Positions 15,155 to 24,047 are shown, counted from the first letter of the stretch. The stretch: 64,000 bases of DNA from a bacterium A37T11 (GCA_900109895.1 FOBR01000008.1:124001-188000), one strand, 5' to 3'. Notes: generated by a model not told the origin, from the sequence alone. Program-made: numbers and translations.

Positions 15155-18100
15155 ATGAAAAAATCTTTATTAATACGTGGTATGAAATTGACCGCACTTT
15201 TACTTTTTATCTCTTGTATGCATATCTGTGCAGCCGGCTTGTCTCAAACGGTCAGCCTGGAAGCACGTAACTTGTCGCTTGAAGAGGTTTTTTCTGAAAT
15301 TAAGCAGCAAACTGGCTACGGGGTCTTTATAAATAAAACACTGCTTGATAAAGCAGGCCCAGTATCCATAAAAGCCATCCAAATGCCTTTAGCCACATTC
15401 CTGGACCGTGTGCTTGGCGAAAAACAGCTTCGGTATGAGATCAGCATGACCACCATTGTGGTTTCCGCTGTTGCTGAAACTCCGGATGGGTCAACTACCG
15501 GGGGAAATAAACTTGCGGCATCCTCAATAAACCTTATTCTTGCTTATCCAGAAGTCAAGGGTAGGGTAGTAGATAGCCTTGGCAACCCGTTGCGTGGTGC
15601 CAGCGTGCGCGTTCTGAATCCCCAAGGCAAAAGGACTGCGCTGCAAACGACGACTGACCGCGAGGGGTATTTTGTATTGAGGAATGTGCCAGAAAATGCA
15701 ATGCTGGAGGTGTCTTACATGGGATATATTACCGTTCAGTTAAAGGTATCGGCATTAATGGGCCAGATTGTGCTAAGGGCTGATCCTACCCAATTGGATG
15801 AAGTAGTTATTAACAAAGGGTATTATACCACCAGCCAGCGCCTTAATACAGGTTCTGTAGTTAAGGTTACTGCGGACCAATTGGAAGGGCAACCGGTATC
15901 AAATCCCATTATGGCCTTACAAGGAAAAGTCCCCGGATTGCAGATCTCAGCATCTAGCGGAGTTCCAGGAGCTGCCGTCAATGTTCTGTTACGCGGCAGA
16001 GGATCTTTGCAGAATGGAACCCTTCCTTTATTTATTGTGGATGGAGTACCATTCAACCCGGCCGAAAGCAGTTCGGCAACTAGTTTAATGCCATTGATTT
16101 TTCAAAGCCCATTAAATACATTGAATATTGATGATATTGAGAGTGTTGAGGTATTGAAAGATGCCGATGCTACCGCCATCTATGGTTCAAGAGGAGCCAA
16201 TGGTGTCGTATTGATCACTACGAAAAAAGGACAGCCCGGCGAAATGCACACTGAGATGAATGCCAGTACAGGCTTTTCAAATATGGCATCTTCTTATCAG
16301 TTAATGAATACACAGCAGTATCTTGAGATGCGGCGAGAAGCTTTTGCCAATGATGGTGTCGCTCCAACAATTAGCAATGCACCTGATTTATTGGTATGGG
16401 ATACTACCCGATATACCGATTGGCAAAAGGTACTGTTAGGGAATACTGCCAAAAGCCACAATGTACAATTATCTGCATCTGGTGGCGATGCGCACACGCA
16501 ATATGCAGTTGGAGCAGGATATCATTTTGATGGTACTGTTATGCCGACCGATGATGGTGATACAAAGTGGAGTAGCCGGATGAGTATTCAGCACAGTTCA
16601 CTAAATGGCAGGTTCAGGATTGCTGCCTCTGCAGGCTACCTTGTGGATGTCAATAAATTGCCGGGCACTTTGTCATTAGGCAATTATATTCTTTTGCCAC
16701 CCGATGCCCCCGAAATTTATAATCCCGATGGATCCTTACATTGGGAAACCGGTTTTTCCAACCCTTTAGCAGGCTTTTATCAGCCGTTTGTTGGAAAGAC
16801 CGGCAATCTAAATGGCAATCTGAACCTGGAGTATCACCCTATGGATGGATGGATCTTGAAAGTGAACGGAGGCTATAATCAATACGAAGTAGACGAGTCG
16901 CGGCTTACATATCAGGAATATTATTCGCCGACCAGCAGCTCGCGGCCAGCAAATGCCTCTTTTAGGTCGTCCACCAAATCGTGGATTGTGGAACCACAGA
17001 TACAGTATAGCCATCCTATATCAGCGGGCAACTTGGAGGTCTTGCTTGGCGGTAGTTGGCAAAGTAAGCAATTTAATTCATTGAGCGTATATGGATCACA
17101 ATATGCCAACAACGACCTTCTATGGAGCATCGGGGCTGCGGGCAAGATTAGTTCTAGTAATAGTTTTAAAGAATATGCTTATGAAGGTATTTTTGGTCGG
17201 ATCAATTACAATTGGAAAAATCGTTATATCCTTAATATTACCGGACGCCGGGATGGCAGCAGCCGCTTTGGACCTGCAGACCGCTTTAATTATTTTGCTT
17301 CTGCGGGTGGGGCCTGGATCTTCTCAGAAGAGGCCTGGGCAAGAAGTGCATTGCCTTTTCTGTCGCTTGGCAAGATGCGAGCAAGTTACGGAACCTCTGG
17401 CAATGATCAGATAGGTGACTACCAATACCTGGATCTATGGAGTTCTTCATCAAGTTATAATTACCAGGGAGTGGCTACGCTAAATCCCAAAGGTCTGTAT
17501 AATCCCTACTATAATTGGGAGCGCAATCGCAAACTGGAAGCGGCCCTGGAGCTGGGTTTTTTCAAACAACGACTGAATTTGTCGGCAGCTTATTACCGTA
17601 ACCGGTCCGGAAATCAATTGTACTCGGCAAAATTGGCCACTCAAACGGGCTTCGCTACGATGACGATGAATCAGGATGCGCTTATCCAAAATTCTGGTTA
17701 TGAATTTACGGTGAATAGCCGGAATATTAGTCGCCAGGACTGGTCCTGGAATACACAACTTAATATCAGTTTTAACCGTAATAAGCTATTGGCTTACCCC
17801 GATCTGGCATATTCGTATTACAGCACATATTATGCAATTGGGAGACCGCTGAAAGATAATTATGGGTATCGGTCATTAGGGGTAGATCCTCAAACGGGAG
17901 AGTATATGTATGCCGACTTAAATGGCGACGGGGTAATTAACAGTCCGGCTGACCTCGTGTTGTATGATGAGTTACCAACGGAATTTTTTGGAAGTTTCAC
18001 AAATGATATTCGGTATAAAGGGCTATCATTAAGCTTTTCCTTTTATTTCACCCGACAATATACCGATTACGGTTATTTGAATAACCAACCCGGCAGTATG

Positions 18101-18442
18101 TACAATGAACCTGTTGAGATTCTTGCACGTTGGCAGAAACCAGGTGATCAAACGGTCATTCCAAAGTATTCAACCCTGTATGGCAACTGGTTTAATTTGC
18201 GGACTGATTCAGATATGGGCCGGGCCAATGCATCGTTCGTAAGGCTTCAGAATTTAGCACTGGGTTTTGAAGTCCCCACGAAATTAGTACGGAAATTTGG
18301 GGCAAAAACCTTTCGTCTCTTTACAAACGGACAGAATCTATTGACCTTCACAGCTTATAAGCGTAATGATCCTGAATCGCTGCAATCTACTTTTCCCCCA
18401 ACGATGCGCACATATGTTATCGGTTTTCAGTTAGGTTTTTAA
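15155..18442 (+). CDS. SusC/RagA family TonB-linked outer-membrane protein with STN signalling domain
   Basis: The protein has 1095 residues. A signal peptide ends near residue 28. The STN domain spans about 33-104 (SLEARNLSLEEVFSEIKQQT), for signalling to FecR. A carboxypeptidase-regulatory-like domain spans about 133-208 (VKGRVVDSLGNPLRGASVRV). The plug begins near 217 (LDEVVINKGYYTTSQRLNTG) with PLFIVDGVPFNP and DADATAIYGSRGANGVVLIT. The rest is a 22-stranded-type barrel ending YVIGFQLGF. Order and length are normal for a SusC with its own ECF/FecR system. The substrate is unknown. It is followed 20 bp later by susD. Confidence 0.95.
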   Translation: MKKSLLIRGMKLTALLLFISCMHICAAGLSQTVSLEARNLSLEEVFSEIKQQTGYGVFINKTLLDKAGPVSIKAIQMPLATFLDRVLGEKQLRYEISMTTIVVSAVAETPDGSTTGGNKLAASSINLILAYPEVKGRVVDSLGNPLRGASVRVLNPQGKRTALQTTTDREGYFVLRNVPENAMLEVSYMGYITVQLKVSALMGQIVLRADPTQLDEVVINKGYYTTSQRLNTGSVVKVTADQLEGQPVSNPIMALQGKVPGLQISASSGVPGAAVNVLLRGRGSLQNGTLPLFIVDGVPFNPAESSSATSLMPLIFQSPLNTLNIDDIESVEVLKDADATAIYGSRGANGVVLITTKKGQPGEMHTEMNASTGFSNMASSYQLMNTQQYLEMRREAFANDGVAPTISNAPDLLVWDTTRYTDWQKVLLGNTAKSHNVQLSASGGDAHTQYAVGAGYHFDGTVMPTDDGDTKWSSRMSIQHSSLNGRFRIAASAGYLVDVNKLPGTLSLGNYILLPPDAPEIYNPDGSLHWETGFSNPLAGFYQPFVGKTGNLNGNLNLEYHPMDGWILKVNGGYNQYEVDESRLTYQEYYSPTSSSRPANASFRSSTKSWIVEPQIQYSHPISAGNLEVLLGGSWQSKQFNSLSVYGSQYANNDLLWSIGAAGKISSSNSFKEYAYEGIFGRINYNWKNRYILNITGRRDGSSRFGPADRFNYFASAGGAWIFSEEAWARSALPFLSLGKMRASYGTSGNDQIGDYQYLDLWSSSSSYNYQGVATLNPKGLYNPYYNWERNRKLEAALELGFFKQRLNLSAAYYRNRSGNQLYSAKLATQTGFATMTMNQDALIQNSGYEFTVNSRNISRQDWSWNTQLNISFNRNKLLAYPDLAYSYYSTYYAIGRPLKDNYGYRSLGVDPQTGEYMYADLNGDGVINSPADLVLYDELPTEFFGSFTNDIRYKGLSLSFSFYFTRQYTDYGYLNNQPGSMYNEPVEILARWQKPGDQTVIPKYSTLYGNWFNLRTDSDMGRANASFVRLQNLALGFEVPTKLVRKFGAKTFRLFTNGQNLLTFTAYKRNDPESLQSTFPPTMRTYVIGFQLGF

Positions 18443-18461
18443 TAAAAATAGCAGAACAATC

Positions 18462-19880
18462 ATGAAAATTTTTCAAAATGTCTCTTATATAGTGTTGCAC
18501 ATTCGCTTGTACTTCATCATCAGTGTGTCGCTTATGTATACTTCCTGCAACAAGTTTACTGAAATAGACGCGCCAAAAAATTCCATTTCACGAACCAAAG
18601 TATTTTCAAGCGAGGCGAATGCCTCTGAGGCTGTGGCTGGATTATACGTACAACTAATCCGTACACCAGCTAATTTTAATATTTTCAATGGGCAAAGTAC
18701 ATTGATGGGAGGGCTACTGAGTGATGAATTGACCTACACCAGCTTGGTTGCCGGCAATGATGTGGATGGACTTAACCAAAATAATATTTCAACCACCAGC
18801 TCGTTGGTCGGCTCACAGTGGCAATATGGGTATCAGATCATCTATCTAGCCAATATTATCATGGAAAACATAGCTGTGTCCAATAATCTTTCAGAAGATT
18901 TTAAAAGACAAGTGAGAGGAGAATTGTTGGTGATACGGGCATTTTCTTATTGGTTACTTACTAATTATTTTGGAGATGTTCCACTGGTGCTCACAACAGA
19001 TTATATGGTAAATAATACATTGCCCCGCAGCCCTAAATCAGCAGTATATGATCAGATGGTAAAGGATCTGATAGAAGCCAAAGGTCTCCTTTCAACGGCC
19101 TATCCCTCTGAAGGGCGGCAACGTCCTAACTTATATGCAGCCCAAGCGTTATTGGCAAGGACATACTTGTATAAGGGTAGTTGGAAAGCTGCGGCCGTTG
19201 AAGCTGCAGACGTCATCGCTGAGCCGGCATATCATCTGGAAACTGATCTTGACCGGGTATTCCTGGATAATAGCCAGGAAGCTATCTGGCAATTAGGCAG
19301 TAGCAATAACCTGAAATATAACCCGGAATCCGGGCTATTCCTGGTCTTTGATCCTTCGGGTGAACCAGGTGGCTACTATCTGCGTGATCAATCGTCGGAT
19401 CCGTGGGAAAAAGGAGATTTGCGGAAGGAACATTGGGTATTGACAAAGATTATTCAGGGCGAACATTATTTCATCCCTTATAAATACAAAAACAGAGGGC
19501 TTCCGGAAGAATCCAATACAGAATGTTATATGATGTTCCGCCTGGCCGAACAATACCTTATCCATGCAGAAGCACTTGTGCATTTGGGACAACTTGAAGA
19601 GGCATTGCTTGACCTCAACCACATCCGTCGTAGGGCAGGTCTTAATGATTTGCCATTAACACTCGATGAAACTGCTTTAACTAGTTATATTGCCCATGAA
19701 CGTGCAATTGAGTATCAAGCTGAATGGGGGATGCGCTGGTTTGACTTGAACCGCACCGGCAAAACCTTAGAGGTATTGAGAGATATTAAACCTACTATTT
19801 CTGCGATGGACCTGCTGCTACCCGTGCCGCAAAACGAAATAATGGCTAATCATAATTTAACACAAAATGAAGGATATTAA
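18462..19880 (+). CDS. RagB/SusD family outer-membrane lipoprotein
   Basis: The protein has 472 residues. The lipobox Cys lies in SLMYTSCNKFTEIDAPKN. The SusD features are clear: NASEAVAGLYVQLI, GELLVIRAFSYWLLTNYFGDVPLV, AAQALLARTYLYKGSW, FRLAEQYLIHAEALVHLGQ, LNHIRRRAGL and HERAIEYQAEWGMRWFDLNR. This is the ligand-binding lid of the SusC at 15155. Its last 14 bases overlap the next gene, which suggests coupled translation of SusD and the thioredoxin-like protein. It is clearly diverged from the SusD at 7483, so the two loci are not a recent duplication. Confidence 0.93.
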   Translation: MKIFQNVSYIVLHIRLYFIISVSLMYTSCNKFTEIDAPKNSISRTKVFSSEANASEAVAGLYVQLIRTPANFNIFNGQSTLMGGLLSDELTYTSLVAGNDVDGLNQNNISTTSSLVGSQWQYGYQIIYLANIIMENIAVSNNLSEDFKRQVRGELLVIRAFSYWLLTNYFGDVPLVLTTDYMVNNTLPRSPKSAVYDQMVKDLIEAKGLLSTAYPSEGRQRPNLYAAQALLARTYLYKGSWKAAAVEAADVIAEPAYHLETDLDRVFLDNSQEAIWQLGSSNNLKYNPESGLFLVFDPSGEPGGYYLRDQSSDPWEKGDLRKEHWVLTKIIQGEHYFIPYKYKNRGLPEESNTECYMMFRLAEQYLIHAEALVHLGQLEEALLDLNHIRRRAGLNDLPLTLDETALTSYIAHERAIEYQAEWGMRWFDLNRTGKTLEVLRDIKPTISAMDLLLPVPQNEIMANHNLTQNEGY

Positions 19881-21216
19881 TTTTTTTAAATCAATTACAT
19901 GCGTCCTTTTTTGCACATTGTTTTCTTTAAAAAATTCAAAGGCCGCAACAGTTCAGGATAGCATCCGGCCCTTACAAATAGGCGATGTCCTGCCTGATTC
20001 TGTATGGAGCCTGATACCGAAGGAAACAAGCACGGAACTGATCATCCTAGACTTTTGGAGCACGTACTGCTCCGCGTGTCTGGAAGCGGTTCCGCATATG
20101 GAAAATCTTGCCCGGCAATTTAAAGGACGGCTCAATGTTGTGCTCGTCAATCCGTTTGAACTTAAGAAGCAAATCGACACCAGGATGGCAGCTACCTATA
20201 AGCGAAAATCGTCATACGGTTTAGCAATGGGCGATATTTTTCGTCAGTTGCCGCACATTGAAGGGCATCCTATCTTTCTGCAGTTGTTTCCCGCCAATTC
20301 AGTTCCGCACCATGTTTGGTTGGATGGCTGCGGAAAAGTGCTTTATATTACAGATGGGCACAATGCTACGCCGGCGCATGTAACCTCCGTGCTGAACAAA
20401 AAGCAACCCGAAATGGCATTGAAGAACGATTATTTATTCCATGAACTTAACCGGAAACCGGTATTGCTTCCTGCCAGTGAATTGGTTCCAACTTTTTACT
20501 ATTCTGCTTTCATTCCCTTTTGCCGTTTTAGTTCTTCTGGTACTGCCCAACTGGATTCAGCGAAAGGTTTTTTCAGGAACTCTACATATAACCTGGATGT
20601 CATTAGTCATTTTTTGAGGGCTTTTGCACCCGACAAGGGACCCAATAAGGGAACGGGGATGCTTTATTTAATTCTGAATACTAATTTGAAGGATTCGCTT
20701 AATCAACCTACAAATATGGATCTATACGATGCATGGCGCAAGCGTTATTGTTTTACGTACGAAATAGTCTGGCCGTATAAGGAAAAAGACAATTGGCGCG
20801 ACAAATACCGGCATGATCTGAATGATTTTTTCGGTCGAGAATTTGGCATAATAGGGCAAATAGAGAGGCGGGAATTGAGTTTTTATGTACTTAAAGCTAA
20901 AAAAAATGCTTTAAAAGCATTACTTTCCACGAATGGTTCAGTGAATAGGACAAACATACAGGATGATTCCCTTACATTGGTGCATTCCGCTTTCAGGAAT
21001 ATGGACACCTTCCTTTCCAAAAGATTGACTGACGATGACAAAGGACTCTATTTTTTGGATGAAACAGACTTGGATGCCGAAACATTTGTCAACGTAAATC
21101 TTCAGATGGATAATCGGGGTCATCTCGCAGCACTGAGCCAGCAGCTTAAACGTTACAACCTTTATCTGGTTAAAGAAAAACGCAAATTGGACGTTTTGGT
21201 GATAAAAGATAGATAA
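19867..21216 (+). CDS. TlpA-like thioredoxin-fold protein with C-terminal DUF3738-like domain
   Basis: The protein has 449 residues. Its start overlaps the end of susD by 14 bases. A signal peptide (SITCVLFCTLFSLKNSKAA) precedes a redoxin domain, about 30-175, with the active-site motif TYCSACLEAVPHM (CxxC). The downstream domain ends in KRYNLYLVKEKRKLDVLVI, as in DUF3738/TIGR03435. It shares this architecture with the protein at 6148, though identity is low by eye. It closes the sigma-FecR-SusC-SusD operon. The CSAC pair should allow thiol-disulfide exchange in the periplasm; whether it acts on an imported peptide or on exported partners is open. Confidence 0.82.
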   Translation: MKDINFFKSITCVLFCTLFSLKNSKAATVQDSIRPLQIGDVLPDSVWSLIPKETSTELIILDFWSTYCSACLEAVPHMENLARQFKGRLNVVLVNPFELKKQIDTRMAATYKRKSSYGLAMGDIFRQLPHIEGHPIFLQLFPANSVPHHVWLDGCGKVLYITDGHNATPAHVTSVLNKKQPEMALKNDYLFHELNRKPVLLPASELVPTFYYSAFIPFCRFSSSGTAQLDSAKGFFRNSTYNLDVISHFLRAFAPDKGPNKGTGMLYLILNTNLKDSLNQPTNMDLYDAWRKRYCFTYEIVWPYKEKDNWRDKYRHDLNDFFGREFGIIGQIERRELSFYVLKAKKNALKALLSTNGSVNRTNIQDDSLTLVHSAFRNMDTFLSKRLTDDDKGLYFLDETDLDAETFVNVNLQMDNRGHLAALSQQLKRYNLYLVKEKRKLDVLVIKDR

Positions 21217-21306
21217 GGAGCGGCTATTAATTTTTGTTAAGTTTGTGATGTAAATCAAGAACGTACAGCCAGGAAAAGCCAACCCCGTGCAAAGCTAGCT
21301 ACGTAA

Positions 21307-21510
21307 TTTGATAACTTATTAAATACTGAAATCTTGATAACAGCACACACGGCAGCTGAGATTGCTGCCGCAATTGAAAAAGCAGATGGGATAGCGGTAG
21401 ATCCCGGAAAAGTCTCCGCTCTATTAACTAAGCACCCACGCAATAAGACCGTCCGCACCATCCCTGGGGAAGAATGGGGTGGAAAGGGGGATAAGTATGT
21501 TTTAATTTAA
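21307..21510 (+). pseudogene. C-terminal remnant of an XRE-type regulator like the one at 12480
   Basis: An in-frame TAA at 21304-21306 is followed by a readable stretch of 67 residues to TAA 21508-21510. It reads AEIAAAIEKADGIAVDPGKV, then SALLTKHPRNKTVRTIPGEEW and GGKGDKYVLI. This aligns well with the last 70 residues of the regulator at 12480 (LLGKHPRNK, IRVIPGEEWGGRVNKFVL). The helix-turn-helix half and any start codon are gone. It sits 90 bp after the SusCD-TlpA operon, so the operon is flanked by a full and a partial member of one family. Confidence 0.8.
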
Positions 21511-21674
21511 TGATGCATGCCATCTTTTTCAACATAGTGATAGCCTACATGCTATATGCCGTCATTGTAAATAAGCTGGACACTTGGCTATGGATTTGTT
21601 ATGGATTGGTATTGACGGAAGGGCTGGTACTGCTTATATTTAAACCCACTTCCAGAACCTATGCAGCAGGTTAA
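21510..21674 (+). CDS. small two-helix membrane protein, possibly truncated
   Basis: This 54-residue reading frame starts on the last base of the preceding remnant's stop codon. Two hydrophobic segments (IFFNIVIAYMLYAVIV and LWICYGLVLTEGLVLLIF) fit a small inner-membrane protein. I recall similar but longer Bacteroidota proteins that continue past this point, so the C-terminus (KPTSRTYAAG) may be a truncation created at the duplication border at 21646. It overlaps ynfA on the other strand by four bases. No function can be assigned. Confidence 0.5.
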   Translation: MMHAIFFNIVIAYMLYAVIVNKLDTWLWICYGLVLTEGLVLLIFKPTSRTYAAG

Positions 21675-22091
21675 GCCGTCCTCGGAGCATACATGATAAT
21701 ACCCACACCAATCAACGCCACCAAGGCCCCGATCAGGTCATATCGGTCAGGGGCAAAGCCATCCACTTTCCACGCCCAAATCAGAGCCATCACGATAAAA
21801 ATGCCGCCATATGTTGCATATGTCCGGCCAAAGTTTGCTGTTTGCCAAGTAGCTACCACCCCATAAAGCACCAGTATGGCTCCTCCCAAAAAGCCATACC
21901 ACAGGGGTTTCCCTTCTCTTAACCACAACCATACCAGGTACCCGCCGCCAATCTCACAGAATCCGGCTAGTATGAATAAGAGCAACGATTTAATTATTCC
22001 CATCATGTTATAACGTTAAAAGATCATTATTGTAGTTCCTTTTGTAGCTGCGGTAGACGTTAAGCCAACAATACTTTGGCAGCTATACCTT
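21646..22091. repeat. duplicated segment, copy A (intact ynfA, tail of higA)
   Basis: Bases 21646-21712, 21798-21855 and 22011-22091 are repeated with few changes at 23510-23718. Copy A keeps the complete ynfA gene. At 22062-22091 (minus strand) it retains only the last codons of a higA-like antitoxin (GIAAKVLLA then stop), matching GIPAEVLLA of the intact gene at 23688. The two copies have therefore lost opposite genes. Confidence 0.85.
21671..22006 (-). CDS. ynfA: YnfA/UPF0060 family small membrane transporter-like protein
   Basis: The protein has 111 residues, the usual length of the family. Four hydrophobic helices are seen (SLLLFILAGFCEIGGGYLVW, WYGFLGGAILVLYGVVAT, YGGIFIVMALIWAW, LIGALVALIGVGIIMYA). 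Family hallmarks are AxFCEIGGGYLVWLWLREG, ATWQTANFGRTYATYGGIF and the conserved C-terminal IGALVALIGVGIIMYAPR. UPF0060 proteins resemble small multidrug resistance (SMR) transporters, but their substrate is not established. The gene is intact here, while a gapped copy lies at 23510-23640. It is transcribed alone. Confidence 0.92.
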   Translation of the reverse strand: MMGIIKSLLLFILAGFCEIGGGYLVWLWLREGKPLWYGFLGGAILVLYGVVATWQTANFGRTYATYGGIFIVMALIWAWKVDGFAPDRYDLIGALVALIGVGIIMYAPRTA

Positions 22092-22277
22092 AACCGCCCA
22101 CTAAGTTAGTATTTTTTCTTTTAACCAAACAATCGGATGTGGATGCCTTGGCTAAAGAAGTACAGAGTGGATGGTGAGCTAAAAACAGGGATCGACAACC
22201 ATGTAATCGACGGTTCATCGTTCCCCACCTTGAAAAAATACGGCACGCCATCCAAAGAAAAGAGAGTAGAGGTGAGT
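22092..22277. other. non-coding stretch between ynfA and the ATP-binding-protein fragment
   Basis: I see no supported gene. Short open stretches at 22137-22277 have no recognisable similarity. The segment starts at the end of duplicated copy A and ends at the natural C-terminus of the minus-strand regulator fragment. Confidence 0.4.
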
Positions 22278-22904
22278 TTATATATTTACTTGCCAATAAC
22301 CACCCCTGGCAGGGCCGACACGGGACAGAGCATTCAACGCTATTAGTTTTTTGATATTTGAGGCTACATTGCTCTCTGCTAGTCCCACAATCAACGATAG
22401 TTCTTTGTGTGTTATTTTTTTGTCGACCCTCATAGCCTCAATGATTTTCAGTTGATTTTGAGAAAGTCCTTCAAGCAAATTTTCACTCCTGTTTTTACTC
22501 CTGTTTTCACTCCTGTTTTCACTCCTGCCACTGATTTCTTCCCTGACAAAATCAGGATGAATGGGGAGCATCACCGAAAACCAGGTTCGCTCGTCATCAA
22601 AATCAAAAATGGGTTCCGGGGAGCCATTTTGCTGCATTTCACGTATAATTAAGCGGATTCCGCTCGCATAGGCCTCGGTAAGATCAAGCTCTTTTAAGAA
22701 ACTTCCCAACCGGCGGTTCCGGTAATGCTGTGGTAGCACCCTGCCACTGACAAAATCTTCCCGGCGAACAGATCGATCAGGGCCGCCACTGTTATAAACA
22801 TACATGCGATCGGATTCAATACGAACCCTAATCGGCTCATTTACTTCGTAATTACGATGGAAAATCGAGTTGGAAATTAATTCTTCAACCGCAGCTGGTG
22901 CCTT
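22278..22904 (-). pseudogene. C-terminal fragment of an AlbA_2/RecG-like ATP-binding transcriptional regulator
   Basis: The readable frame starts abruptly near 22904 without a start codon: APAAVEELISNSIFHRNY, then PIRVRIESDRMYVYNSGGPD, VSGRVLPQHYRNRRL and a helical ASGIRLIIREMQQNG segment. This is the HATPase_c_4 portion of the putative ATP-binding DNA-template regulators. A winged-helix-like end follows (LSQNQLKIIEAM, ITHKELSLIVGLAESNVASN). The N-terminal AlbA_2 part is absent. In the linker, four 12-bp DNA repeats (22480-22527) encode SENR-type repeats. The fragment stops at the same point where a DUF1016 fragment begins on the other strand. Confidence 0.8.
22480..22527. repeat. four 12-bp tandem repeats within the regulator fragment
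   Basis: Four consecutive copies of TTTTCACTCCTG (the second reads TTTTTACTCCTG) lie in frame in the minus-strand fragment. They encode a hydrophilic SENR/SKNR linker, and copy-number change would lengthen or shorten it without a frameshift. Confidence 0.9.
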
Positions 22905-23062
22905 TCAAATAACTGGTCTGTAAAAGAATTACAAAGACAGTACAACTCATCTCTGTATGAACGCTTGGCGCTTAGCAAGGATAAGAAAGGGGTGCGGCAA
23001 CTTTCGAAAAAAGGACAGGTCGTTGAAAAACCAACCGATGCACTTAAAAGCCACTATGTGCT
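22903..23062 (+). pseudogene. internal fragment of a DUF1016 (YhcG-like) PDDEXK nuclease
   Basis: About 53 residues are readable: SNNWSVKELQRQYNSSLYER, LALSKDKKGVRQLSKKGQV and VEKPTDALKSHYVL. These match the N-terminal DUF1016 domain. The start, the nuclease domain and the C-terminus are missing. The frame stays open to 23186 but the last 40 residues do not look like the family, so this is a chimeric end. It abuts the ATP-binding regulator fragment head to head at about 22903. Confidence 0.75.
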
Positions 23063-23509
23063 TAAATCGGATAGGAATGTTGTGGCAGGCAATACAAGTG
23101 GCTTTATGGCTCAGCCTGAGCACACCATCGTGGTGACTGATGCGACATCGGTTATCATGACCGGGATGAATGGTATCTGGAATTAATTATTGCTGAACTT
23201 TTACTTTGAGATTGAGTGTGGCCATTTTAATATCAGTCATTTCTGTTAGAACTAACGTACCCATTGGATCGAGATAACTTATAGTGGCCAGTGTTCCCGA
23301 GCCTCCTCCCGCCACATCTCGGCCTCTTCTTTCGGCAAACCTGCATAAAGATCTTGGCCACGACCAGCCCGGACAGAATGATATTATGTGCATAATGATG
23401 TCAATTTCATCTTTGAAGACAAAACAGGAAACTTTGGGTTCGTACTACGTGCTGTGCGTACGATATATGATTATGTGTTTGGACGCAGGGGCATCCCTGG
23501 CCGGAAAAT
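23063..23509. other. mosaic non-coding DNA
   Basis: The interval contains several short open frames on both strands without recognisable families. The plus frame ending at 23186 continues from the DUF1016 fragment with unrelated sequence. A stretch near 23388-23510 reads FIFEDKTGNFGFVLRAVRTI in one plus frame and may be another gene scrap. I cannot assign any of these. Confidence 0.35.
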
Positions 23510-23718
23510 CCACTTCCAGAATCTATGCAACAGGTTAAGCCGTCCTCGGTGCATACATGATAATACCCACACCAATTTGAAAATGCCACCATATGTTGCA
23601 TATGTCCGGCCAAAGTTTGCTGTTTGCCAAGTAGCTAATAACGTTAAAAGATCATTATTGTAGTTTCTTTTGTAGCTGCGGTAAACGTTAAGCCAACAAT
23701 ACTTCAGCAGGTATACCT
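23510..23718. repeat. duplicated segment, copy B (deleted ynfA plus intact higA 3' end)
   Basis: This matches copy A at 21646-22091 but lacks the equivalents of 21713-21797 and 21856-22010, so ynfA is reduced to two scraps. The shared part runs through the intergenic sequence into the last codons of higA. The border of copy B at 23510 is abrupt. Confidence 0.85.
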
Positions 23719-24044
23719 AACTTCTGGTGAAGTATTCTGGCGATTTTTAAGGTCATGGGTTTTTTGCCACTGAGCAACGCCGACACATAACCTTTACTTC
23801 CAATCCAAGGGGTCAGGTCTTTGTTCTGCAACCCTTGTTCTTCCATTTTTAGTTTAATGGCAGCCATGGGATCCGGCATAGGAATAGCATAATGTTCATC
23901 TTCGTAGCTTTTGACCAGCAACAGGGCAAGTTGTAATTGTTCTCCTTCAGGGCTGTCTGGTGCAGGCGCAGCATCAAATTGTCTGTCAATCCATTCTAAC
24001 ATGGCCTCGTAGGCATCTTCTGTTTTTATAATCTTAAATTCCAT
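23688..24044 (-). CDS. higA: HigA-type antitoxin, XRE helix-turn-helix
   Basis: The protein has 118 residues. The N-terminal half (FKIIKTEDAYEAMLEWIDRQ, EGEQLQLALLLVKSYEDEHY, PDPMAAIKLKMEEQGL) is the HigA-family extension. The C-terminal half is an XRE helix-turn-helix (NKDLTPWIGSKGYVSALLSGKKPMTLKI, ILHQKLGIPAEVLL). It begins 3 bp after the toxin stop codon, so the order is toxin then antitoxin, as usual for higBA. It should neutralise HigB and repress the operon through the palindromes at 24395-24421. The gene looks intact. Confidence 0.92.
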   Translation of the reverse strand: MEFKIIKTEDAYEAMLEWIDRQFDAAPAPDSPEGEQLQLALLLVKSYEDEHYAIPMPDPMAAIKLKMEEQGLQNKDLTPWIGSKGYVSALLSGKKPMTLKIARILHQKLGIPAEVLLA

Positions 24045-24047
24045 GTT

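Noticed and set aside
23187..23393. 68-residue minus-strand reading frame
   Set aside because: It lies in mosaic DNA between gene fragments, with no recognisable family or start signal; at most a scrap.
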